Shown here piece by piece: positions 22,936 through 32,027 of a DNA stretch of 64,000 nucleotides. The notes under the pieces were generated by a model. It made no database searches and was not told where the DNA came from. It was given only the letters and a program-made list of their open reading frames with translations. The stretch's first letter is position 1; the number at the start of each line of letters is the position of its first letter. Source of the DNA: Seminavis robusta (lineage: Eukaryota > Bacillariophyta > Bacillariophyceae > Naviculales > Naviculaceae). Both the position numbers and the translations under genes were made by a program. The stretch is taken from assembly GCA_903772945.1 (NCBI GenBank), contig CAICTM010000473.1:1-64000 (forward strand). The letters run 5' to 3'.

Positions 22936-23407
22936 GGCCCTGTCCCAACAACTCTTTTTGGGGTTGGGAAATTGGACTTTAGGGCCTTCGGTTTGGCCTT
23001 GGTCTGCTGGCTTCCCCCAAACAGGCATTTGCCCTCCTCCCAAATTGGAGCCAATTTCGGGTTTGTGCAAATCAATTTTGAGTTGGTTTGCGCAGAGCCG
23101 ATTTCGGTTTTTGACTGGGTGTTCGATTTGATTGGTCGATTTGAATCTAACAGGAATTCTGTGTCAACGAACCGGTACTCAACTTCAAGTTTAACTTCAA
23201 GTATGTTAATTACACTCAAGCCAGCAGGCCCAGCAGCTGCCACAGCCACTCGCAGCAGCTGCCACAGCCACTCGCAGCAAACCATCCAAATTTGGATCTG
23301 AAAAAAAGAAGTTGGAAGAGGATTTGGGGGGAGGCCACATTGCTTTTCAGTTTAGCCTGCCCAAAGTCCAATTTCCCGACCTGAAAAATAGTTGTTGGGA
23401 CAGAGCC
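22936..23407. mobile_element. PIF/Harbinger-type MITE
   Basis: A 472-bp non-coding element flanked by TAA target-site duplications (22933-22935 and 23408-23410). The terminal inverted repeats begin GGCCCTGTCCCAACAACT and extend about 45 bp with about five mismatches. TWA target duplication and GG-rich termini are typical of PIF/Harbinger and its Tourist-like MITEs. The interior includes a 22-bp tandem duplication (CAGCTGCCACAGCCACTCG, 23226-23275). It needs a transposase supplied elsewhere. Confidence 0.75.
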
Positions 23408-24048
23408 TAAGAAAGCTCCAGTACCGACTACCAGTTAGAGCTTTCTTATTATTGAGTTTGGAGTGTACTGCAGTAGAGATTGTATTTACTGAATACTTGA
23501 ATACTCTGCCAGTGGAGCACAACTAACCAGTCAACCTCGAGTTCTTTTGTAGGGCTTAAACCAATGTGCACCAGATTTCACCATTGGTTTCAGAACAATG
23601 ATGTTGCTCCATCAAAGGACCAGTGCCATGTTTACGAGCGCGACAAAGTTTAATTCTGATCAGAAAGAATCTGGTAGGGGCTACCGGTAGCTAGCTACTA
23701 GGTAACAACACGGTAAGTAGAACAGCTATGGAATTCCGAATGATCTAAAGAATGTCATTCTGGCTTCTGCCTGTTCTAAATCCTGTTTCACCTATGACCC
23801 TGCGAAAGTCATTGAAAGAGGAGAAATATTTAAGTGAAACATGAAAAGTGGTACCGTAAGCGGTAATCACTACTCTGAGTACATACTGTGACGGCTCTGT
23901 GACTTGGCTGGATACCGAAATTTGGAAGCCGCCTGCAGCACAGAGCGAGCGACCAGTTCCAAGTTCCAAGCAGCCCCCCATTGCCCATGGATGGAGTGGA
24001 GAGCTCATGGAGTCAAGCACAGTTCCCTCCCCGCAAAACCACAACATT

Positions 24049-25449
24049 ATGTGTGCTGCAACGTTGAATATCGCAGCAACTGGCGTCGCCTACGATGGAA
24101 TTGGATTTCAGGGAAGAACAGGAATTCTTTTCTTGACAACCGAGAAATTAGTCTTTCGAGAGCACGGGGGTTGCCGCTATTCACGCTCGTGGTTGTGGCC
24201 TTCCATCAAGAAAACTCATGTGGTTCCGTTGGCAGAAAGTAGCGCTGACGATATTGAGGAGGTCAGCTCGATGATTCGCACGGTCAAGCTTTTCAACTGC
24301 AGCAACAAGGCAGTATCCTTTCAAGTACCAGATGATCTTGTGCAGGAGCTGGTAGAAGACTTAGACACAATGATGCAGCAGCTTAGAGACAAGCACGGTG
24401 AAACAGTTAGTCGGGCGCTTCAACTGGCACTCGCGGCCAAAGCAGCGAACGAGGCGGCATGGGCCTGCTGTGAACCCTGCTATGATTCAGACGAAGAAAG
24501 GGTATATCCAGAGCCAATGGTAATGCCGTCAATGAAGGTGGAAACCACCAAACCAAAGATAAAACGAGCCAAGTCACATGGAGATGCCTTTCTCACTACC
24601 AAAACCTCGAAGCGATCAGGAAAGGGAGAATCCCTTACACGCAGCTCTTCAGATCTAAGGGGTAACTCGCAGAGGAAACTAAAGACTCCCTCAGACAGGC
24701 AACTAAGGGGGCCCGGAAATTCGGTTCGAAGAAATAGAAATGGCACAAAACAGGGCAAGGTGACTTTGCTGAATTCCACTATGATAATCACTCAAGACTT
24801 GTTCATCAGGCCGTCACAGCAGATTGCCCATGACTTTGTGGTCAGACCTACCAATAACTTGATTGTCAAGCCCACGCGACGAAACATTATTGATCCTACG
24901 CAAGAGCACGTCCTCAGGCCCGCACACGAAAAGGTACTCAAGCCTGCACATAACCAGATGCAACAAAGGATTATCAAGCCTGCACATAACAAGATCCTGA
25001 AACCAGCGCATAATAAAATCCTCAAGCCTGCGCATAACCAGATGCAACAAAGGATTATCAAGCCTGCACATAACAGGATCTTGAAACCAGCGCACGAAAA
25101 AATCCTCAAGCCTGCACATAACCAGATGCAACAAAGGATTATCAAGCCTGCACATAACAGGATCCTCAAGCCAACCCATGAGAGGATCCTCAAACCGGCC
25201 GCGCGAGGTGTGGGGCTCTTGCCAGCGCTATCGGTTGATGAAGCCACTAACGATGATGGAGAAGCTAAGAAAACAGACACAGAAGTCCGAAAATCTGCAA
25301 GTTCCGGCTTCCTCTCTTCAGTGAAGAAATTCCCGATGAAAGTGAATCCTCTCCGCAGAAGTCACTGTGATGATCCCTCCGCTAGCGCCGATATCGCGAT
25401 GGCACACGATGGTGTTCCGAAGGTGGCTGTGAGCGCAACATCAGCATAG
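24049..25449 (+). CDS. PH-like domain protein with octapeptide repeats (466 aa)
   Basis: Residues 12-115 are the same PH/GRAM-like module as in the genes at 18700-20844 and 32028-33722 (GIGFQGRTGILFLTTEKLVFRE, SWLWPSIKKTHVV, VSFQVPDDLVQELVEDLDTMM). The middle is basic and disordered. Residues about 250-385 are an octapeptide array with consensus ILKPAHNK. It is degenerate at its start (FVVRPTNN, LIVKPTRR, IIDPTQEH) and nearly perfect later, where blocks are separated three times by MQQRI. I start at 24049 because this gives the same short N-terminal lead as the paralogues; in-frame ATGs at 23899 and 24007 are alternatives. The function is unknown; a lipid- or protein-binding adaptor is a guess. 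Confidence 0.7.
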   Translation: MCAATLNIAATGVAYDGIGFQGRTGILFLTTEKLVFREHGGCRYSRSWLWPSIKKTHVVPLAESSADDIEEVSSMIRTVKLFNCSNKAVSFQVPDDLVQELVEDLDTMMQQLRDKHGETVSRALQLALAAKAANEAAWACCEPCYDSDEERVYPEPMVMPSMKVETTKPKIKRAKSHGDAFLTTKTSKRSGKGESLTRSSSDLRGNSQRKLKTPSDRQLRGPGNSVRRNRNGTKQGKVTLLNSTMIITQDLFIRPSQQIAHDFVVRPTNNLIVKPTRRNIIDPTQEHVLRPAHEKVLKPAHNQMQQRIIKPAHNKILKPAHNKILKPAHNQMQQRIIKPAHNRILKPAHEKILKPAHNQMQQRIIKPAHNRILKPTHERILKPAARGVGLLPALSVDEATNDDGEAKKTDTEVRKSASSGFLSSVKKFPMKVNPLRRSHCDDPSASADIAMAHDGVPKVAVSATSA

Positions 25450-26337
25450 CTTCCAAGCGTTGTATAATTGTTTCGATAGTCCAGTATTAGTAGTTCCAGC
25501 AGTTCAGCAAAGTCTTCTTGTGACATCACACCATCTTCCGCGCATGGCAAGTGAGTGATGGCCTCGTACACGTGCTATACGGTATCGAAGAGAGTGCTCG
25601 AATCCAAAAGGCAGTCATGCTTCTTCTGTCACGCAATGCTGCCTTGAGGCGAAAAAGAGGGCTAAACAGTGACGGCACCAACCCACTTTACTTTGAGACT
25701 CGACTCGAGTCGAGTCGAAGTATCAGAAATACAGAACGGCTGTAGTTTGAGCGAGTGCGTAGTCTAGCTGTTTCGTTCCACAACATCACTGCTTGAGCAT
25801 CGAGATAGGTTCGTTTTTATCACCACCCGTCAGCAGCCAGCGATGAATCTACTAGTAGATTACTGGCTTGTGTGTAACGCCAGTGATTGTACAACAATCT
25901 TTCTACAGGCAGACCTGATTAGAGTGGGGAGGGCACATTCAATTGTTTCACATTTGCATCTTGTTACTTTGAGGACTGCTAGTTAGCTCTTTGAACAAAA
26001 TTCTGCGGGTGGAGCTTATTTTGAAAGCAGTCAGCCGCGATTCTAATTTCTATTGAAACAGCACTTGTGCCATGCTATTGCTATCGGTAATAGCTGTTGC
26101 TTCAGCGCCTATTGCTGAAGAGCCGAGTGACCCAGTCTAATCGGCTTGTTCGGTCTTTCGAAAAGTTCAGTCAAGCTTGGTGTCGATCACAAGTGGGAGT
26201 CACTCAGTCAACCACACTTCTGAAAGACTTTCAGTCCGATGGCTCCGTTCCTGCAAATACTAAATGCGCATAAACCAATCATAGCAACAACAAAAACAAA
26301 CAACTCATTTAATTTAAAATTAAAACAAACTCAAACC
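25450..26337. other. Intergenic and leader of the four-TM gene
   Basis: I see no gene. The 60 bases before 26338 are A-rich (AACAACAAAAACAAACAAC), consistent with a 5' leader. Confidence 0.45.
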
Positions 26338-26979
26338 ATGATGCAAGAAGAGCTCAAACTCCCTTCTCCTCCCACCTCTACGGTAGTGGATGACTCTATC
26401 CGGCTTCAAGAAGCTACTCGAGCCAACCAACAAGATCAGGTCCCGCACGCAACATCCACGGAGGTGCCTTACGGCAACGATCTTTCTTGTTCGAAAGAAA
26501 AACGGGGTCATTTATTCTTTGGGTGCATGTGTGATATGCGACGAGCTGTCATTGCGGTCGATGTGATCAGCATTGTCTTAGCAGTCATCGAGGTTTGTGT
26601 CGCCATCACGGCTCTGGCCCTGTTCGACGAGATTTCACAAACCACGAACGATGATGTCTTTTCAGGATGGGTCAAGACGAACAAGCATGCCTCGGAAGCA
26701 CTGCTTGGTTTTGTCATTGGCTTTGGATTCGTGGCTATCCTATTCTATTCGCTCGGTATTTACGGGGCTGCCAACTTCAATCAGTGCATGGTGTGCGCAG
26801 CTCTTGTCTACCACTGTATCGCAGTATTTGCCAACCTTGTTTCATTAAACATCCCGGGAATTCTACTCTCAGGCCTCTTTGTCTACCCGCATGTAATGCT
26901 TTTCCGGGAGATACGACTTGGCGTGATGACTGAAGAAACATATGTGCGTGAAAGGAAGACATGTTGCGGTCCCTACTAG
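26338..26979 (+). CDS. Four-TM membrane protein of unknown function (213 aa)
   Basis: After a soluble N-terminus of about 60 residues comes a Cys motif (FGCMCDMRRAVIAVD) directly before four predicted hydrophobic helices at about 70-96, 122-142, 147-170 and 172-189. The protein ends in a short basic/Cys tail (RERKTCCGPY). The arrangement recalls tetraspan-like diatom proteins that start with a Cys-Cys/DxRRAV motif, but no tetraspanin CCG loop is present. I chose the start at ATGATG in an A-rich leader; the in-frame ATG at 26239 would add 33 leader-like residues. The role is unknown. Confidence 0.7.
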   Translation: MMQEELKLPSPPTSTVVDDSIRLQEATRANQQDQVPHATSTEVPYGNDLSCSKEKRGHLFFGCMCDMRRAVIAVDVISIVLAVIEVCVAITALALFDEISQTTNDDVFSGWVKTNKHASEALLGFVIGFGFVAILFYSLGIYGAANFNQCMVCAALVYHCIAVFANLVSLNIPGILLSGLFVYPHVMLFREIRLGVMTEETYVRERKTCCGPY

Positions 26980-26988
26980 AAAGAGCTT

Positions 26989-27021
<33 letters not shown>

Positions 27022-27505
27022 GTAACCCCCTGATCAGTATCATAGACCTTAGAATACACTCCAACTCACTCTATATCTGCCAACGTACTAGCTAGACTCC
27101 TACCGGTAGCCTGGACATTCGCATACGTCGACGTTCCACCAGTAGCAGGTACCGAAAGCCAAGAGTCGCACAGCCACAGTTCTAACCTTCGCCTTTGCAG
27201 TTTTCCCATTTTTTTAAAAATTGGTTGCCGCTGGAAATGGTTGGAAGTGAGAGTGTTTCAATAGTCGTGCTATTGGTGAAATTCAATCATTCAACACCAG
27301 CCTGTACGGGTACCGGTAAATCTACTGCAATGCAACAAACCACTGGCTCGTACGGTGTAGCTACTAGCTAGACTACGATGTAGCTACCCGTAGCTGGTAT
27401 TGGTATAGTGTGGTTAATGTACATGTAGTTTTAAAATGTAACCCTGTGACGGTACACTCGCGCTGGTTAGCTAGCTACATGTAGTAGGGTACTACTGCAG
27501 GGCTG
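26980..27505. other. Intergenic with a (CAAT)n microsatellite
   Basis: A perfect (CAAT)n run covers 26991-27021 just past the stop of the four-TM gene. The remainder is palindrome-rich DNA with no gene. Confidence 0.6.
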
Positions 27506-27944
27506 CAGGGTCCGGAAACAGGATTGAAGGAGCACTCTTATTTTTTTTTTAAACGAAGCTGCGTGAAACTATCGGGATAGTTTCACGCAGACTTGCGTGA
27601 AACTAACAGTTTCGCGCATAGTTTCACGCATAGTTTCACGTACGTAAAACTAGTACTAGTTTCACGCAGGCCTGCGTGAAACTATGTTCAGTCGTGCGTG
27701 AAACTATCCATCTGTCCATAGTAATTGCTAGTAAATCCTGCGTGAAACTAGCCGTTTTTCTGCGTGAAACTGTCACTAGTTTCGCGCAGACTTGCGCGAA
27801 ACTAACAGTTTCTTGATTAGTTTCGCGCACAGTTTCACGCATAGTTTCACGCGACGTGAAACTAGTACTAGTTTCACGCAGAGTCTGCGTGAAACTGCTA
27901 GTTTCACGCAGGCATGTGTCATTAAGTCCCATTTCCGCACCCTG
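27506..27944. mobile_element. Foldback element F3 with a GCGTGAAACTA array
   Basis: Imperfect terminal inverted repeats CAGGGTSCGGAAAYRGGA lie at both ends, flanked on each side by CTG, a possible 3-bp target duplication (27503-27505 and 27945-27947). The interior is more than a dozen copies of GCGTGAAACTA/TAGTTTCACGC in both orientations, with GCGCGAAACT variants, so the strand can fold on itself repeatedly. The frames inside on both strands (such as 27636-27932 minus) are just the motif translated. Confidence 0.6.
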
Positions 27945-28795
27945 CTGTACTGTATTCTTGGGGGTGTCGTCCGGGGCCAGGATGCGACCTTTTTCCTACC
28001 GGTACTCTTCAGTACGGTACACTCGTCCCTTGATACTAAGAGAGTTGGAGATAAGATGTCAAGGAGACTAGACTACTGAGATTTGCTGATACCATGGTAT
28101 GCTAAGATAGACCTAGTGGAGACTGGAGACACTCAGATCTCAGATCTGCACTAGAGCAAAGATACCCAGTACCCAGTGAGTACTCTCCCTTGGGCACATA
28201 CGAGATTCAGAGATGATACAATGACACTTTCTACCAAAAAATACCTTCAAAACAGGTGCCTAACGTCAAAAAACTTTGCCGCCCACAGGTGATAAATTGC
28301 TCTTTCCTCACTTCCCCTTGGGGTGTGTCCAGTAAGGTGGGAAGCAGAGTACTCACAAATGTTCCATAGCACTCTCTTCCTAATCAGAGTATTAAAAAGG
28401 TGATACATTACCCTTGTGATGGATCCTGAGCTAAGAAATAAGTTCAGTAGGAATATATTTTGTGATACTGCTGAGATTCTCCCACTACAGAGACAAACTT
28501 ACAGATATCCGAATATAAAGGTAAGCGTGTTGAGTATTCCGGTTCGTCTAGTGGCAGGGCGACAGGGGGTAGAGAGCACTACATATAGCCTGTGCATATG
28601 AACAGGGAGGATGCCCGCAGATTGAGAGCAAGGCCAGCCATTTTTTTTGCCTGAATTCAAAAACGTCCAATTTCCTGTGCAATCGAACAGGATGGCGACG
28701 CCTGTTCAATTGCACAGGAAATGGACGGCCTGCCTGTTCATATGTACAGGAGGCTGTACATACATATCAGGGTGTGGTACTCACACTGTTTTAGC

Positions 28796-29245
28796 ATGTG
28801 AGTACGGGTACTGAGTAGTACTAAGAATCCTGGAAGTGAGTGAGTACAGGTACTAGGTAGTACTCAGAATTTCTGAGGTCAAGTGGGTACAGGTACTATG
28901 TGAGTCCAGGTATTTTTTGGGTACTACGGTATACTCACTGAGTACTCATTTTCCAATTACTTAGAGAATTTAAATTTGCAATTGGGCCCAAAGTGAGAAA
29001 ATAATGATCTTTTTGCTGTTTCGCGGTGAGAAAGTACCGACCGAGTACTCACAAAGTACCCATTCAGTACTCATGGTACTCGGTGAGTACTGATCGAAAG
29101 TACTCATCGAGTACCCACCGAAGACTCACAAAGTACTCGGAATCTAGAGGTATGTGAGTACGGGTACTGAGTAGTACTCAGAATTTCGAAGGTCATGTAA
29201 GTATGGATTCTGAGTAGGCCCAGTACTCAGTACCCGTATTCACAT
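28796..29245. repeat. Inverted array F5 of GAGTACNGGTACTGAGTAGTACT
   Basis: This block starts with ATGTGAGTACGGGTACTGAG and ends with its near-perfect inverted copy (29222-29245). In between are repeated GTGAGTACAGGTACTRGGTAG units followed by TACTCAGAATTTC, and inverted GTACTCACNNAGTACTC stretches. It is probably an independent foldback element nested in F4. Confidence 0.55.
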
Positions 29246-29274
29246 CGAGTACCCGCAGCAGGTACTCACGAATC

Positions 29275-29400
29275 AAAACCCGACCCAAAATTAGGGACGG
29301 TTTTTCAGAAACCGTCCCTATTTTAGGGTCGGTTTCGAAACCCGACCCTAAAGGGAATCCGACCCTAAATCTGACCCTATTTTAGGATCGGTTTCATGCA
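29275..29400. repeat. Palindromic block F6 built on GGGTCGGTTTCGAAACC
   Basis: A 125-bp run of nested palindromes: TTAGGGACGGTTTTTC with its complement, then TTTAGGGTCGGTTTCGAAAC with CCCGACCCTAAA repeated three times. It lies directly right of F5, inside F4. It could be a small foldback element or the remains of one. Confidence 0.5.
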
Positions 29401-29969
29401 CGATTGAGGAACGCTCCTGCTATCTCACAGGCTGAGGTATGGACGTCTCCACCCGTAATCATTCAAGTAGCTGGCTCTCTCAATCTTATTCCAACACTCG
29501 GTCACAATACTCGCAACCGATCGGAGCCCAACACTGCTATTGTGCACTGGCTCCCAAAGGAATTCTCTACCAATACTGCTGAGTTCCGCACTAAAACGCT
29601 TGCACTAAAACGCTTGCACCATATTTTGTCAACGCTTGTCGTGCTTCTGACTTTGTTGTACGACTCAGGGGTTTCGGGAAATCAAAAGGTATTGCTGCCT
29701 TCAACCAGCATGCAGAAGCACGTCCGATTTCCTGTGCAATTGCACAGGATCCGACCTCCTGTACAATTGCACAGGAATCACGTCGATCCGACCTCCTGTA
29801 CAATTGCACAGGAATCACGTCGATCCTGTACAATTGCACAGGAATCACGTCGCCTGTACAATTGCACAGGAATTGCGTCGCCTGCCAGGCCAAAATTTGA
29901 CTGCAGGCTGGCTCTCTAAAAATCCTGTTCATATGCACAGGCTGTATGTAGTGCTCTCTACCCCCTGTC

Positions 29970-32027
29970 CAACTAGTGGTACATTTTCACCATGTTGAAG
30001 GAGACGATCGTGTTTAAATATCACTTTTTTTACTTAACGAATAGAGTCATCAGAGTGTCACGCTTTCATGAATCAAAACATCAAAACCACTACTAGTAGA
30101 TCAAATTCTTCTTTTAGAGATCTAAATAGGAGAGAAATCCACGTAAATCAGGTGCACGGTTGCCAATGTGAGGTACCGCCAGGTACCAGGTATTAATAGT
30201 GGTACATGTACGTAACATGTTGTAGTGGTACATGACTGGTACATGAATGTAGAGTACGATGTAGTGGTACCGTACCGTAGCTCTGTGGTCCACTGTAAGG
30301 ACGTACATGTACTAGTACTTGTACTAATGGGATCTAACCACAGCCATGACTCTTAAATCATCAGGCACATTCAAAGCTGTTTCTGTACTGCCGTCTATGA
30401 ACAATGAACATTGAGCATTTCTAGTACTAGTACGTTCCTTACTAGTATTTATTAAATAAGTCTTTGGGCAAACATGCATTGAATCATTCGGCCGGAGCAG
30501 AGACAGAGAACTCTTCTTTACTCAGAGTCAGAGTACAGCTGTACTCGTTGAAGTTGAATCTTCAATGCCATTCTTCAGGATTTAATGCAAAATGGACAAA
30601 CCTGCAACAGCTGAATTACCGGTACTCAATAAGAATTATGAATCTCCAATCCCTTAGGTAGGATTTATTGCTCCTTAAGTACTATCAAATCACGAGTGAC
30701 CTGTAAAAACTAAAGAAATGGTTTTGGGTCACCAAAGCGTCTCTTTTTCGTCTTTCAGCACCGCCGATTTCGTCGCCCAGGACTGATCCTGTCAATAGCA
30801 TCGCCTCATCCATCCGCTCCCTTTCTCCAAGCCGAGTGACTACTGAGTCGAGTCAGTTTCGAGTCATCAAATGTTTTCATCCTTCACACAAAAAGCAAAG
30901 GTTGTCCCATTGATCTGCGAGGAGCTCTAATGCTAGCTGCAACCAGGGGAAGTCACACTCAGAGCCGAGTGAGTAAGCTTGAAGGAGATCCAAGAATTTC
31001 ATAGCTTACCCCCGTGTGGGTCTGAAGTATAACGTCTAGTTCTGTTTGCGTTGAAGCTAACGGTGTGAAAGTACGTAAAACATTAAGGTGGAGGAGAATG
31101 TGGTGAACAGATTTTTTTTAGGGTTAAGATTCTTTTGCTGCTGCGCTGCCTAGCATATGTGTGACTCCGTCATTTCTTAGTTTTTTGTTTGAGTCTTTGA
31201 ATTTGGTTTGAGTGTTTGCACAAGATATGATACAGTAGTGTTGTCTGGGTGGTAACAATTCCAGTCAGGACCTTAGGAATGTTACCATTTTTGAATCCTA
31301 TGCCCAGTGGGCATGAGTTTCAGGGACGGGTGAATGTGATTGTGTAAGCATTTTTGTGGAGCATGGGTTGTTAGAGGCAAGTCAAAGCACACCATCAAAC
31401 GAAAACCAAAACCAAAACGAAAACGAAAACGAAAACGAAAACCAAACAAAAAATGGAAAAGAAAGTAATAAACTGCCAAACCAGACTACCAAGCCAAATA
31501 CATTATCTTTCGAATCTGGTGCCCATTGGGCATGCTATTCAATAACCTTAACCCTATTACTTCAATGTACCTTAAATCCACATTTCTATGCAGTCATAAT
31601 TCATCTTAAGTACGTCTTGCCACCATCTACTTGAAGGCAACTTGCAATAAGTCTATAAAAAGCCTTAGTTTGACCAGTAACTGTTTTCCAATGGCATGCT
31701 CTTACTATTATATCATCATGTATATTATATATATCTAAGTAATGAACATGCTTGCCTAAGTAAATATCCAAGTTTTGCCTATGTCACATTTTGGATAAAA
31801 TGTATCTATATCTGAGGACTTTTATGCATTAAATAGGACACTTGCCTTTTTGGCTGGCTTTCTGCATTAAATTTCTCCAGCTACTAAGATATGGGTAATG
31901 CTCGATTCAGCTGAAATGCCAAAATGCTACAAAATTAGCTAAATACTCAAAATGATAGTTCTAGGCGCCACATCACCAGACAGACCCACACGGGGTTGAT
32001 AACTACTACATTATTTATTTTTGCAAC
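29970..32027. other. Intergenic, no gene seen
   Basis: AT-rich DNA without a convincing gene. A related 23-bp motif (GAATCYKRTGCCCAKTGGGC) recurs at about 31285 and 31512. An AAAACGAAAACG microsatellite lies near 31400-31445. Confidence 0.45.

Larger units (their letters stand above)
28561..29969. mobile_element. Foldback element F4 (1.4 kb), containing other arrays
   Basis: 46-bp terminal inverted repeats (28561-28606; 29924-29969) begin GACAGGGGGTAGAGAGC and differ at about one position. Next to each end are copies of an 18-bp palindrome, CCTGTRCAATTGCACAGG: about three near the left and five near the right, the latter in a tandem unit with AATCACGTCG. The centre holds two unrelated arrays (28796-29245 and 29275-29400) and about 300 bp of unrecognised sequence with an open frame (29404-29919) without a known domain. 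Nested insertion of similar elements is the simplest reading. Confidence 0.65.

Noticed and set aside
24792-25280. Antisense hydrophobic frame with CAGLIILCCIW repeats
   Set aside because: It is the reverse strand of the KPAHN octapeptide array; its hydrophobicity follows from the codons used on the sense strand.
27636-28079. Frames rich in SFTQ/RETVRE repeats inside F3
   Set aside because: Direct translation of the GCGTGAAACTA array; no codon bias or domain.
29404-29919. 171-aa frame inside F4 as a possible transposase or captured gene
   Set aside because: No recognisable motif, and its C-terminal third is the palindrome array translated. Left unannotated as a gene.
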